A stretch of DNA of 64,000 nt from Pleodorina starrii (GCA_030267565.1 BRXU01000057.1:99501-163500); one strand, 5' to 3'; positions 10,301 through 21,445 are shown, counted from the stretch's first letter. Numbers and translations are program-made. The notes: generated by a model from the sequence alone, not told the origin.

Positions 10301-11673
10301 GATGCCAGGCGGATGTCAATGCTTCCCTCCCTCCCCCGTTCACCACTCCCTCCTGCAACGGGACCTCCGGGCTCCACCCCCCCCACACACCACCGGCCCC
10401 CCCCTGCAGGTGATTGTGATGTGCGAGACGGGCGGCAGCTTGGAGAACAAGCCCGGCACCCAGTTCGGGTTCCAGTCCAGGTGCGGGGGGGAAGCGGGTG
10501 GGGGTGGGGGGGGGCGGGGGAAAGCGAGGGGAGGGGGAGCTAGGAGGATGGGAGCGGGGGCGAGGTATGTGGGGACTGAAGGCTCTCTCTCTCCCCTCAC
10601 TCTCTCTCTCTTCCTTTTAGCAATTGGGGGCCGAACGGATGGACTGATGCCTCAATTAACTGACCGACCGACCGACTGACGGACTGACCGACCCTCTTAA
10701 CTGACGCTTGCCGCACCCAGCCCCAACCCATCAAGCCCTACCCAGCCCAACAACTGCCCCCCCCCCCCACCCCGCCAACCTCCCCCCCAGGAGCCTCAAG
10801 GCGGTGTACTACCTGCAGCAGGCCGGGTACGGCAAGGTACTGCACATGAAGGTGCGTGCGTGTACGGCTGGTGTCGTACGGGTGGGGGCTCCCTACGCTC
10901 TTGACATGACAGGCTGTCACGGGATACAGCTCGGTACAGGACAGGACAGGACAGCACGGGACATGTTGGTTCCACCGGGGGGGTTAGGGAGCGAGGGTGG
11001 GCGCAAGACAGGCGCTTCCCCGCTGAGTGCCTGATCAGGCCCCCGATCAGTCGGGGGGGACAGACCGTCCGCTGGCTGCTGACCCGCCGCTTCCCACTAA
11101 AGGGGGGAGGGGGGGTGATCTGTGTCCTCACGCATCGCGGCCTGTGTGTGTTGTGGGGGCGTGTACGGCAGTTGATGGTGGGGGCAGCTGCCGCTCAGAG
11201 GTCTCCCCCAGGTCGGCCCCCGAGTACGAAGACACAGCCCCTGGCGGTAGGGGGAGCAGCACCGGCTGGTGTACGGCGGGCGCCGACCCGGGGACTGTCA
11301 GCCTCCGGAGCCACATCAGTCGCATCAAACCCCTCCCCGGATGCCGCGTGTCGATGCCGCTGATGTGCGCCTACAACCCCCCTGTACCCAAACCCTAAAA
11401 CCCTTAAACCCTTAAACCCTGAGCTTATGCCCGAACTACACGGCCCGGCCCGGCACGGGCTCCATGCAGGGCGGTCTGGGCGACTGGTCTCGTGCGGGTC
11501 TGCCGCTGTCGGACGACTCGGCGGATGAGCAGCAGCAGCAGCCGCAGTCTGCCGCCCGGACGGCTCGGGGCGGCACCAGCAGCGGCAGTGTCAAGGGCAG
11601 TGTCAAGGGCAGTGTCAGTTCCAAGGCCGCTGCGAAGGAGCTGGTATCGGCGACCACGCGGGGCAGGAAGTGA
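1396..11673 (+). CDS. Chloroplast-targeted rhodanese-domain protein, 8 exons, 601 aa
   Basis: Exons: 1396-1675, 6967-7850, 8241-8335, 8743-8897, 9597-9652, 10410-10480, 10791-10851, 11470-11673. All introns are GT-AG with matching phases and the total is 602 codons. Residues 1-46 look like a plastid transit peptide; 47-69 are hydrophobic and end in an ALA|DE site like a thylakoid transfer signal. Residues about 75-355 are Ala/Glu/Val-rich low complexity. About 361-380 is a probable membrane helix. The rhodanese fold follows (AVLLDVR at its start, ELNPNF, VIVMCETGGS with putative catalytic Cys495, AGYGKV, GGLGDWSRAGLPL), then a Gln/Ser/Lys tail. The domain resembles plant STR-type rhodaneses; the overall plan recalls CAS or TROL. 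Sulfurtransferase activity is inferred. The ATG at 1396 was chosen for its context and transit-peptide start. Intron 1 is 5.3 kb and carries retroelements. Confidence 0.85.
2383..2431 (+). repeat. Short LTR-like box at the left edge of the cluster (49 bp)
   Basis: Starts TGTAGC and ends GCTACA, with TGTCGTACAGCTGCTACA as its last 18 bases. It contains a stem-loop (TAGGCT/AGCCTA with a five-base loop). The complement of a polypurine tract (2432-2441) follows at once, so on the minus strand the order is polypurine tract then LTR. Confidence 0.5.
2414..3517. repeat. 1.1-kb near-perfect palindrome with an 8-bp asymmetric centre
   Basis: Bases 2414-2961 are the reverse complement of 2970-3517 (paired positions sum to 5931); only the middle TCTAAGAC is unpaired. 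Each arm read outward from the centre has, in order: an LTR-like end GCTACA, one spacer base, a TGGTATCGAGC stretch like a tRNA-iMet primer binding site (2978-2988 and its mirror 2943-2953), about 500 bp without a long ORF, a GGGGGGAGAG polypurine tract (3490-3499; mirror 2432-2441), and an LTR start, TGTAGCAGCTGTACGACA. The last ~40 bp of each arm resemble the sequence after the stop codon of the neighbouring chromovirus. The arms therefore look like two copies of a small non-autonomous relative in inverted orientation. Confidence 0.85.
2955..2976. repeat. 22-bp central LTR-like box shared by both palindrome arms
   Basis: TGTAGC, ten bases, GCTACA. It begins TG and ends CA, and is flanked on both sides, in opposite directions, by primer-binding-site-like TGGTATCGAGC one base away. 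Its middle eight bases are the only part of the palindrome that does not pair. Confidence 0.5.
3500..3681. repeat. LTR-like segment between two inverted polypurine tracts (182 bp)
   Basis: Begins TGTAGCAGCTGTACGACA and ends TGTAGCTTGCTACA. GGGGGGAGAG lies just left (3490-3499) and its complement just right (3682-3691), so both neighbours point into it. It includes an AT-rich stretch (about 3605-3660) that could hold promoter or poly(A) signals. It serves as 3' LTR of the chromovirus on the minus strand and as 3' LTR of the right palindrome arm on the plus strand. Confidence 0.55.
3717..6545 (-). CDS. Ty3/gypsy (chromovirus) pol polyprotein, 5'-truncated
   Basis: The minus-strand ORF is uninterrupted and reads on past 6545 into host sequence up to 6656, so its first ~37 residues (979-aa numbering) are not native. 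Reverse transcriptase at about 40-260 has SSLDLQQGY and YLDD (207-210). RNase H at about 350-470 has acidic residues D356, E393, D419 and D464. The integrase zinc finger has H540, H547, C577 and C580; the DDE core has D610, about D671, and E707 in the YHPQTDGQTE motif. A chromodomain lies near 895-955, followed by a basic Lys-rich tail. Gag, protease and the 5' LTR are missing. The frame has no stop, so loss of the 5' part may be recent, or a complete relative exists elsewhere. It should not be able to transpose alone. Confidence 0.92.
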   Translation of the reverse strand, partial: FREVGHAIPLVDGAVPPAKRTYRLTQLEQQEVRKQVTELLQKGYIEPSTSPYGAPVIFVEKANGQGLRMVLDYRALNKQTIKRRYPMPNITDLFDQLQGANIFSSLDLQQGYNQIRISPEDVEKTAFIAPGMGQFQFKVLCFGLTNAPATFQAVMNRIFAEHIGKFVLVYLDDILVFSKTPAEHEQHLRTVLALLRKHEFKAKLSKCQFNRGELHFLGHIVSRDGLKVDERKVKVVKEWPVPTDLPKLRAFLGLANYFRRFIQGYSSLVAPLTALTSAKMPFHWTKACDAAFEGVKHALTNAPVLKLPELEKPFTVWSDASIYGTGAVLLQDERPVAYTSSKFSKAEYNYSTTDQECLGTVLALEEWRCYLEGATDVTLVTDHQPLVYLQDQKSADMLSRRQARWMERLSRFNFKWEYRPGRINVADPISRVHDMVLNVLTASLIDSDLGRRIKRGYDGDPNIRKSQVAKLQLRRKNGFWYRGTQIYVPENADLRKEILKEYHDVPYAGHRGIDRTKQAIAQTYWWPGLDANVKAYVKSCPNCQRNKPTNRKPGGLLQPLPIPAEVWDSVSMDLITQLPTTRNGHDAIVVFVDRLSKMTHFAPTHTSVGAEELARLSVATVFRQHGLPQNIVSDRDTRFTSNFWKELFRLLGTHLYMSTAYHPQTDGQTERMNRVLEETLRHYISPAQDDWDEHLPLIEFAINNSKQRSTGVSPFYLNGIKQPRVPVDLHVKSKVPAADKYQEAMQKRIKRAKQCLLAAQNDQKEDADVHRRPVRYEVGQKVLLSTRNVTLKNPGTKKLMPKYIGPYTVVEKVSETAVKLKLPADSRLHPVFHVSLLKPYRDDGNRQPPPPLLIEGEPYYMVESIIDHRDVSVRGGRGKTRREYLVKWEGYDSGHNSYEPEASLRESQPLSEAVDEYERKLKIKALHPRDKPAGGKPAKKRK
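6546..6563 (-). repeat. 18-bp LTR remnant at the 5' junction of the truncated pol
   Basis: TGTCGTACAGCTGCTACA on the plus strand, identical to 2414-2431 and to the reverse complement of 3500-3517. It lies exactly where pol sequence meets host intron, so it marks either a very short 5' LTR or a deletion that kept only the LTR tip. Confidence 0.6.
9001..9073 (+). repeat. (CCAACA)n microsatellite in rhodanese intron 4
   Basis: About twelve uninterrupted hexamer units, intronic. Its reading as a Gln/His repeat in one frame is not coding because it lies between the GTGAGT donor at 8898 and the acceptor before 9597. Confidence 0.9.
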
Positions 11674-12349
11674 GACACACAACTTAGGAGGAAATGAGGC
11701 GAGGCGAGGCGCACCCGCCCCCCCCCGCCCCCCCCCCCGCCAGCCCGAGTGAGCGAGCGGTAGCCGGCCTTGCGACCGCAGCAGTGGGGTTCCGAATGGG
11801 CGGTGGGGACACACGGCGGGGTGCGGTGCGGTGCGGTGCAGTGCGGTGGTTCTCCACCGGGACTGGGACCGGGACCGGGACTGGCCGCGAGCGAGCGCGA
11901 GGGGGGGGGGGACGTGGATGTGGAGCACCCCCGGGGGGGGGGTGAGTGCGGGGCGCACCCTACACGGCATGCAGTGGGGAGAGGGCGGCAGCCTGAAGCT
12001 GACCAGGAGGGGAGGGGAGGGGTGAGGAGAGGAGGGGAGGGGAGGGGACGGGGGGGGAGGGGGGTCGCCGCGTCATCGCTGTGTGTGGCCAACGATGGGG
12101 CGTGTCAGTGCATGCGTGCGCAGGGTGTGCTCCCCCACCTCCCCCTCCTCGCCCTCCTCCCCCGGCGAGCGCCATTTACGGCCCCTACCGCGCGAGTGAA
12201 TGCTGAAAATGCCGCTGCGTGGCAATGATGGAATTGAAGTTTTGAGTTGTGTTGTGTTGATTCGTGTTATGATGCGTACTTGTGTTGGGCTGGAGGCTGT
12301 CTCGGGCCATCAGAGTGAGAGCGAGAGTACTGCATAGCGAAGTGAGGCG

Positions 12350-12492
12350 GAGGGGAGTGAGGCGGAGGGGAGAGGAGGGGAGGGAAGGGGAGAGGGGAGG
12401 GAAGGGGAGGGGAGAGGGGAGGGGAGGGAAGGGGAGAGGGGAGGGAAGGGGAGGGGAGAGGGGAGGGGAGGGAAGGGGGGAGGGGAGGGAGG
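12350..12492 (+). repeat. Purine-only GGGGA/GGGAAGGGGAGA tract
   Basis: About 140 bp almost entirely of G and A on the plus strand, built from [26 protein letters not shown] units. It is a homopurine-homopyrimidine stretch in the presumed 3' UTR or intergenic region. Confidence 0.85.
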
Positions 12493-12590
12493 GGGGGACC
12501 TGACGTCAATTTGAGCCCCCTCATGTGGGAGGCGCTGGCGGCGGTGGGGGGTGGTGCGGTGAGCTGGGCTGGAGAAGTGACCCGCCTGTT

Positions 12591-12655
12591 GCATGACATG
12601 ACATGACATGACATGACATGGCATGACATGACATGACATGACATGACATGACATG
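12591..12655 (+). repeat. (ACATG)n pentanucleotide repeat
   Basis: Thirteen pentamer units from GCATG to ACATG with one variant (GCATG) in the middle. It lies about 50 bp before the proposed rhodanese poly(A) signal. Confidence 0.9.
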
Positions 12656-12707
12656 CAACACGAAGGGCGTGTCATGAGGCCCCCACGCACAGTACGGCTA
12701 TCCATGT

Positions 12708-12712
12708 TGTAA
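12708..12712 (+). terminator. Putative poly(A) signal TGTAA of the rhodanese gene
   Basis: First clear TGTAA after the stop at 11673, giving a 3' UTR of about 1.04 kb. TGTAA is the established poly(A) signal of volvocine algae; the assignment is inferred. Confidence 0.4.
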
Positions 12713-13900
12713 ATCGGTCGTACACCTGTTGGGGTAGTCAGATGTGTGTCGCCGGGAGAGCGTCCCAAGGTTGGCCACATACCCACCCGGATGCCTGGAT
12801 GCGGGTGTGCCCCTCGGACCCGGGCCCACTCGTCGCACGTCGTACGGAGCCGGGTGGCTCGAGACCCTGGAGTCCAGCAGCAGCAGCAGCAGTGGACCTC
12901 CAGGGCTGTCCATAGGGCCCACGTGTGTGTGTGTGTGTGTTCAAGAGCTGGCTGCTGCCGGAAAGATGCCCCTCAGGCGGCAGCGGGAAGTGGGTGGCCC
13001 CGCTGCTCCCCTCCCACCCCCACCCACCCCGAGGCAGCTGCTCCCCCCCCCCCCCGGGTAGTGCCGGGCCGGTGGGTGGTGCGGATGTGGGCGGTTGGTC
13101 CCAGCAGGGGACCATGTGGGGTTGTTCGTGTGTTGCTCGGGGGCTGCGTGGGGAGGGGCGGTGAGCTTCGATGTGTTCCGTACACCCATCCGTACGCTTG
13201 TAGGGGCCGGTGAGGAGGGTCCGACGTCTCCCCCCTCACGACTCTCCTTTACATCGACCCACAAGCTGCTTTAACTCCTCACTGTTACACAACAACGAGA
13301 TACTGCTCCAACAACTACCGGTAGTCCGTCGGGCTCCAACAACCCAACCTGCAAAAACGGAACCTGCAAGGGCCATCTCGAGTTTGACTTTGGACGAGTG
13401 GCCGGTTGTCTCTCTCCGCTCACTCCGGCAGATACGCCAGGCAAACGGCACCACGAGTTGCAATGACACGAAAACCCATACTACGCCCCCCCCCCCGCGC
13501 GCGGCACCTGCGAGGGCCTGGCGACGGGCGGGAGGCAGAAGGGCTAACACAAAAGATGAAACAACAACGGCAGATGCCGTCTCCATCCATACGGCAGCTG
13601 CCCCACAAGAGACGCAGCCTCTGGCTGCAAGCCGTACACCGTACGGCAACCAACTAAACCGTTTACATCGATCGTCGTTAGAATCAGACTTCTCTGCCAC
13701 TCTTTCGTCGCTGCTAGACAAGTCAACGTACCCAGGTGGCTGCGGAAACGAGTTGAAGGACCAGCGGCCCCACAGCGACCTGCACCATCGGACGACGTGG
13801 CCCCCTCCGCCCGACCACCCGACCACCCGCCACTCACACTGACCGACCCGCCGCCACTCCACCACATCCCTAGGGGGGGGGGCGCCCAGGACCGGCACAC

Positions 13901-13956
13901 GGGCACTCGGACACTCGGGCACTCGGACACTCGGACACTCGGACACTCGGGCACCC
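13901..13956 (+). repeat. Short tandem array of GGGCACTCGGACACTC-type units
   Basis: Repeated GGACACTCGG and GGGCACTCGG octamer-like blocks in non-coding DNA, followed by a short GCACT repeat. Confidence 0.7.
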
Positions 13957-15260
13957 GGGCAGCACTGCACTGCACTGCACCGCCACCGGCAGTACCAACA
14001 AAACACAGCCAACCCAGGGCCAACCACCACAAAGGTACGGTACCGGTCAACCGGACCGCGGCTATCCAGGCAGCGATACGCATGTCGTACCCGTTGGAAT
14101 ATGTGTATGCAGTCACCGCTGTGATCGCTTGCGGTCCATACCAGGGGCCGCGATGCTGCTAATGAGCGGCTCCAGGGCCTACCCCTGGGGCCGCACGAAT
14201 GAACGGACCGCCCCTCCCCCTTCTCCCCCCCTGGAGCTCACCCGACCCAACAGGGAGGACGGCAGGCCCCCCCGGCCCCCGCGTGCAGAGATGCAGACCT
14301 TACCCCCTTGCCGTACTTTCTACCGTACTGTCACGACCACGGTCAAACAATATCCAGTGTTGCCCCCTGCGTCATCATTCATCATCATCACCATCACCAT
14401 CATCATCATCACCACCATTACCACCATCTGCTGCTGCTGCTGCTGCATACTTCCCTTCCCACCCGGCCACACAGCAAGCGAAATCAAAACTGCAGCCGCA
14501 TCCAATAAAATACGCCGGGGCGTCTCCCTCCCTCCCTCCCCGACAGCCATCGAACGCCCATGAAATTAACATACACGTACGGTACGTGCGCACTTGTTTT
14601 GCCGACCACTTGATTTATAATATAATTTATACGGTAGCTCCGATGGGCGGATAGATGATCCCGACCGCCCCCCCCTCCCGCCCGCGCAGGCCCCGGCAAG
14701 GCCGGAGCCCGGACTGGCGAGGTGAGGTGAACGTGAACGTGGGGGCGTCTGGCTGCGGGGGCGACCGGGCTCCCGGCCCCACCCACCCACCCGCCCACCA
14801 CTTGATCAGCACTTCCATCCATCGGGCCAAGTAGGTCTGACATCAACCAAACAACCCGCTTACCAAAACAACACGTTTTTGCTGTCAAGGCCAACCGACC
14901 CCGCGGCACTCATCACACCGCATCAGGCGGCGGCTTGTCACCACACGGACGCTGCCAGGACATTGCGCCAGCCCACACAATACTGAACTCAAGTGCACTG
15001 AACTGTACTACACTGTTGCATAGGGGATTTCTTCTCTGGACGTTTCCGTTGTCCGACCAACCGACCAACCAACCAACCAACCAATCAACCAACCGCAATA
15101 TACACATCACGTCACCTCAACGCCATCAACACGGGAAAGAGAGGGGGAGGGGGAGAGGGGCCCGGCCCAATCGCATGCATCCCGGCAGCCAACTCCGCCG
15201 CCCCCGCTCCTTGTTTCCGCCCCCCCCCCGCCCCACCTCAGCCCACAGCCCTCCCTCCCT

Positions 15261-18200
15261 TCAGCGGGGCTGCACCTTCATGCGCAGTCCCCCCGAGGGG
15301 TTGAAGTTCATGGTGATGTCGTACGCCACCGGGATGAGGCGGCTGGAGGGGTGCAGGGGGGTGAAGCGGAAGCGCTGCAGCAGTGTGGCCGCCATCAGGG
15401 ACACGGACATCTGGGGGGGGAGGGGGGGGGAGGGGAGGGGGTGGTGGTACGGCAGGCGGTGGGCCGACCCGGGAGAGGCGCGCAGAGGCCCCACTCCAGG
15501 GAGGGTGGTAGAGGCAGAGGCCCCACTTCAGGGAGGGTGGCAGAGGCAGAGGCCCCACTCGAGAGAGGAGTGGTGCCACATTGCCCACCGCCCCACGTGC
15601 ACCCCTGGCCGCTACACACCCACCCACCCACCTGAGCTGTCCACGCCTCTAACAGACACATCCGATGTTCCGATCCAACATGCTAACCCTGCACACACAC
15701 ACCCTCTCCCCCTCCCCTCCCCACCTGTGCGAACGAGGCCCCCAGGCACATGCGCGGACCCGCACCGAAGGGCAGCCACTGGAAGCGGTGATGAGCGGCC
15801 TCAGCCTCCGGACTGAACCTGGGGGGGAGGGGGCGGGGGGGGGGGTAGAAGGGGCGGGTTGATGGTGGGTGTGGGTGTGGGTGTGGGTGTGGGTGTGGGT
15901 GTGGGTGTGGGTGTGGGTGTGGGTGTGGGTGTGGGTGTGGGTGTGGGTGTGGGTGTGGGTGTGGGTGTGGGTGCGGGTGGTGCGGGTGCGGGTGGATCAG
16001 ACGGCAAGCGGCAGGGAACCCGGTGGGCTGGAGGGCGGGTGGGAAGCGAAGGCGTGTGTCCCGCCCCTCGACTCGCCGCTGCACAGCACTGCACTGCAAT
16101 GAACAAAACCCCCTTCCCCCCCCCACCCCCCCCCCCCCAATGCCCCCCCTCCCAGCCCCCTCCCCCCTCCCCACCTGTCCGGGTTGAATGTGAGCGGGTC
16201 GGGCCACAGAGCCGCCGAACGGCCCAGAGCGTACGAGGACATGAAAACCACGTCACCTGTTGCAGTACAGTACGACCAAGACAGAAAGTCTTAACCACAG
16301 GACGGGCGGCAGGCCAGCAGGTGCAAGAACGCACGAATGTATCCCCCCGGGCCCTGCCTCCAGCCCCCCACCTGCCCCCCTCCCCCCTGCCCCCCCTCCC
16401 TCCCTCCCCCCTCCCCCCCTACCCGCGTTGATGACGTGCCCCGAGGGCAGCTCATCGTCCCTCAGCGCCTCGCGGGGAAACACCGGAATGGCGGGATACA
16501 GCCGCATAACCTCCTTGACACAGCACTGGGGGGAGGGGGAGAGGGGAGGGGGAAGGGGGAGAGGGGGGGGAGAGGGGGAGGGGGGAGTAAGACGATACAG
16601 CAGGAAGAAGGGAATGGGGGAAGGGGGAGGGTACGCCACGCGGGTTCGGGGCGGGAATGGGGAAGGGGGCTGTTGGGGATACGGAGCGGGTTCCTCTCCC
16701 AGTTGCCATCCTTCTTCCTCTCCCTCCCCCTCGTCCTCCCCCTACACACCCAGACTACAGCAGCAGCGACCGGAACCGCCCCACCCACCGAACGAGGCAG
16801 GGAGGGGTGGGGGGCAGGGCACGGCAGGGGGGGAGGGGGAGGGGGAGGGGGAGGCGGTGTGCACGCGCCTAGCAAGCTCGACATAATGCACCGCACCGCA
16901 CCTCGCCGTACAATGTCGTACACACCTGCAGGTACGGCATGTGCTCCAGGGCTTCGAAGCTGGGGGGCTGCCCCGCCAGCACTTGGTCGAGCTCCGCCTC
17001 CACCCGTTGCCGTACATCCGGGTGGGCCGAGATGCAGTACAGCAGCGCTGCGGTGGTTGTGGCGGTTGTCTCGTGCCCCGCCCCCATGATGTCGTGCACG
17101 TCCTCCCACAACTCCTCGTCAGTCAGACCGCGACCGACCTCATCGGTGGCCTGAGGGGGGGAGGGGGGGGGGGCGGGGGGGAAGGGGGGGCAGGGCGGGG
17201 AGTCAGTTGGGGCAGAGGGGTTCAGGGAGTGATACGCTCCTATGTAAAAAAATGATTCATTGCGCAGTTGGGGCAGAGGTGGGTGTGGGTGTGGGGTACC
17301 GTAGTGGCGCCAGGTGAGTCCAGATCCGGGTGGGGAGGTCGGGCTGCGTGGATGGGTGTGCAAGGGGGGGGGTATATAGAGTCCGATCACCACCACCACC
17401 ACTGGTGTGGTGCGCTGTGGTGCAGTGGAGGGAGGGAGGGAGGGAGGCAGATGGCAGCGCGCGAAGGTAACAGATTTCCAACGATCCACCAACCGCCAAC
17501 ACGGACCCACCCGCCATCTTTCATCGCTACCGCTTAAAGCCCACCTCACCCCACATGTCCCACCCCACATGTCCCAACCCCCCCCCCCCAGCCCACCGTG
17601 AGCAGCGCTTGCAGCAGGTCGTCTTTGCCGGGTAGGCCGCTGGACAGAGCCGTACGCCGCTCCTTGGGGGGGGAGGGGGAAGGGGGCGAGGGGCGAGGGG
17701 CAAGGGGGCGAGGGCGGGGAGAGAGAGGGCGAGGCACGAGGTGTGTCGGGGCCAGGGGAAGGAGGGGCCGTACGGCACCGCCATGATGACCACCATGACA
17801 CCAGTCCCACAAACACAGCAGTACAACCACCCGAACGCCACCCCGCCCGCACCAACCCCTTCGACTGGTCCCCCCCCAACCCACCCACCCACTCAGGACC
17901 CACCCAACCCCCACCCCCAACCTGCCCCCACTCCCCCACTCATCCCCCCGCCCCAAAGCCTCCTGGCAGCTCCCCCACGCCCTGGTTCCCTCCCTACCCC
18001 CTCTTACCGCTCTTAGCCCCCCCCCTCACCTGGATGACCTCCAGCATCGCCGCCCTCATGACCCCCACCGCCTCGTCCAACCGACGCAGGTGGGGCAGTC
18101 CCAGCGCATCAAGCAGCTGAGGGGGCGGGAGGGGGCAAGGGAAGGGGGAGGAAGGGGGGGTTTTGAAGAGTGAATTTAAAGAGCGGGAGGGGGGAGAGGG

Positions 18201-18850
18201 TGGGGGATGAGGACGGGATTAGGACGGGATTAGGACGGGGAGGGAGGTTCCAAGTTCAGTGGAGGCGGTTCGGTGGTTGACGGAATTCAACTGCCACTCC
18301 AACAGCGGATCTACCCACAGAGGGGGGGGCCTCTGCTGTCCCTCCACCTCCACGCTGTGCCCACATCTCGGGGCAGGGGGGTCATGCAGGGGGCCATGCA
18401 GGCCAGCTGCCGAGCCCCCTACCCCCCTTCCACGTCGATGCAGCTGCCTCCAGGCCCTCTCATGCATCAGCAGCACCAGCACCGCGGCGCAGCGGCGTAC
18501 CCCACAACCCAGCCACAACTGTTAGAACCCAGCCCCCTTCCCCCTCCTGTCAAGTAACCACGCACTGCACGTACACTCATGCACGCACACACACGCCGAA
18601 CCCAAGCGGCCCACCGCACCCAACCCTCCTCGCCCTCCAGTCACCTCCGCCCCCCTTTCCGTCCCCCCCACCCCTTCCCCCCCACCCGCAGCAGTGGCAG
18701 CGGTGTGATGAAGATGTCCGCCAGCACCTGCCCGAATGTGTTGACCGCCCACAGCACCCGGTCGGGGAGCAGTCGGGGGTCGGCCGCAGAGCCGCCCAGG
18801 TCCCTGAGGGGGGAGGGGGGAGGGGGGAGGGGGCACCGAGAGGTGAGGGG

Positions 18851-18884
<34 letters not shown>

Positions 18885-21411
18885 GGAGGATGCATCCCCA
18901 CTCCCCGTCGTACATTCCCCGTCGTACATCCGGGTCCAGGTCCGGGCGGTCGACTGGGGCGATGTGATACGTCCACTCCCCCGCCCCTCCCAACCCATTG
19001 CATCAAGGTATATTACAAGACATTGCATGCCATGTCAGGGCAGTGCGGTGCTGCCCGCCAAGTGGCAGTGGCAGTGCCTGATCGCCAAAGCTACCAAGAA
19101 GCCTCGCAGGCCTCCCCCGCGCTGCTCCCCCCCCCCTGGCGCGCCCCCCTCCCCTCCCCCCCCCTCACCTGCTTACTTGCTCCACCTGCCTGAAGTCGTG
19201 ACTGAACGCCACCAGCCCCACAATGTCCAGAGTCAGCCGCTGAGAATGAACAGCAACATCAGTCACCAGACAGCCGCCACCCGAGGAGACAGAGGGGGAG
19301 GGGGAGGGGGAGACAGAGGGGGAGGGGGAGGAGACAGAGGGGGAGGGGCTGCTCCTCGCCCCCGCGGCCTCCACGGCCTCCATCCAGATGTCCGCCAGCT
19401 GGTGAGACCTGAACACACACACACATACACCGAGACCAGGCATCCAACGGGGGAGGGGAACGGGGAGGGGAGGGTAGGGGTGAGGGAAGGGGGTGGGGGA
19501 GGGCAGCAGCGAGAAAGGAGTCAGCAGTGCAGTGCAGTGCAGCGGAATCCATTCACCAGCCGGAGTGCAGTTGGCAGTCCGCAGCGCAACGCAACGTCTG
19601 ATACGGTACCCGAGCGGCAGTGGATGCGGCTCCCGAGACGGGGCGGGGCGGGACGAGGACTCCCAGCCGGGGGTGATTGGTTCCGGGGAGGGCAGCGGAG
19701 CCGCGGCGGGGTCCGGGGTGGGGTGGGGAGACGGACGGACGGACGGAGGCAGACGGAGGCACGACCTCACCCTCACCCTCACCCTCCCACTTCCATATCC
19801 AGTAGTTGCACTCCCGCCGAATATGGATGTGGGGGCCCTCCCCGCTCCGCTCCGCCCCCGACATGGCCGCCTCTGCCCCTCCTAAGCGGGATCCACCCCA
19901 CCTCCCCCGCATCCAACCTAACCCAGTACCCACCCCACCCCACCCCACCCCACCCCACCCCACCCTACCCCACCCCGGCCCCACCTCTCCACCACCACTG
20001 TTGAGAAGCGCTGCAGCTGCGCCCGGTTCCTGAAGGGACCCGAGCACAGCCGCCGGTGCCGGGCGTTGTACTCGTCCTGAGGAGGGGGCGGAGGGGAGGG
20101 GAGGGAAGGAGGGGGTCGGGGGGCGGACAGACAGACAGGGGCAGGCAGACAGGGGCGCAGGGGCAGCACAACACATGACGTCAGCCACAAACCGTTACGG
20201 TGCACACCGAGTGCGTCAGTCCGCGCGTCGGCTCCTAAGCTACCAACCAACCAAATAAACAACCAACCACCCCAACAACCAAGGAACCAACCGAGATTGG
20301 GCTGGTCGGTGGTCGCGTTCTGTTGGTAGTGAGGGAGGGAGGGTGGAAGCTCCCTGTCCCCCCCCCCAAAACGACGAACCCGCTGCTCCCTAGCTCGGCT
20401 CCTTTCTGATACACCCTCACCCCCACCCGCGCCTGACCTGCGATCCCAGTATGCCCTTGCCGTGTGTGACGTAGTTGTAGATGTCGGGCAGGTACCTGCG
20501 GCCGTAGTTGCGCACAGCGGTGGCGCACACGTGCTGCACCGCCTCGGGGGAGTTGAGGAACACCCAGCTGGTGGCCCCGTTGAGGGAGGCGGGGTTGGCG
20601 AACCTGGGGGGGGGGGAGGGGGGAGGGGGGAGGGGGCGGGAAAGGGGAGGCAAGTCAGACAGCTTATAGTTTGTGACGCGGAGGAGGTCCCAACGTCTCG
20701 AGTGAGCCTTGGCTCAGGCCGCTATGGAAGCAAGTGCGGGGAAATGGGGGGCGGGGCGGGGCGTCAGGAGGACGAGGCGAAGGGTATTGAGTAGTGGTGG
20801 TGTGGTTATCCACGTATAGGCCGGAGCCCGTAAACGGTGGGGGGGAGCAAAGGCATAAGGGTCATTGCTGTTCGGGGCTGGGTGGCTGGGTGGCTGGGTG
20901 GCTGGGTGGCTGGGTGGCTGGGTGGCTGGGTGGCTGGGTGGCTGGGTGGCTGGGTGGCTGGGTGGCTGGGTGACTGGCTGGCTGGGTGGCTGGGTGGGTG
21001 GCTGGCTCAATCCAGTCCATCCCGCGGAGGGAGGGAGGGAAGGAGGGAGGGGTGCAGTCTGCAGTCCTTGCTGCCCAGCTTCCGCGACTTCCCACTCCTC
21101 CCATCCCCGACTAAGGGAATACAGCGAACTGCCCAACCGCAGGCCGGGCCAAGGTCACATACGCGGGTAGGCCGCTGGGGAGGACGCGCCGCAGCCCCAT
21201 TCCGAATGAAGGACCAGCGCGGGGAGGAACACGTGCGGGACCAGCTGCAACTAACACCGCGCAGCCCAGCTCAGTGTCCCCACCTGCACACGGGGCCGTA
21301 CTTCTCACTGAAGGCCAGCATGGCCACGTGCAGCCCCTGCGTGAAGATGATGCTCACGTCCTGCAGGGCGGCCAGGCTCAACGGGGCCGGCCCCGGGATC
21401 GGCCGAAGCTC

Positions 21412-21445
<34 letters not shown>

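Larger units (their letters stand above)
11674..15260. other. Convergent 3' region between the rhodanese and P450 genes
   Basis: No gene is supported. It should hold both 3' UTRs. A TGTAA poly(A) signal for the rhodanese gene is at 12708-12712. TTACA (TGTAA on the minus strand) for the P450 is at 13663-13667, with others at 13249 and 13285. The rest is microsatellite and C- or G-rich low complexity. Open frames of up to 264 codons (for example 13236-14030, minus) have no domain, no splice logic and repeat-driven composition. Confidence 0.6.

Noticed and set aside
13236..14030. 264-codon minus-strand ORF between the convergent genes
   Set aside because: Its length comes from a CACTCGG tandem repeat and C-rich DNA; no domain and no splice-compatible partners.
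19240..19408. Possible intron before RLTLDIVG in the P450 (TTCTCAG acceptor)
   Set aside because: The frame reads through without a stop, and using the acceptor would need a separate upstream exon; the SPSPSVSS insert is kept as coding but could be reviewed with cDNA.
20876..21000. CRISPR-like regular array
   Set aside because: Units are contiguous 8-mers without spacers, in a eukaryotic intron; a simple minisatellite.
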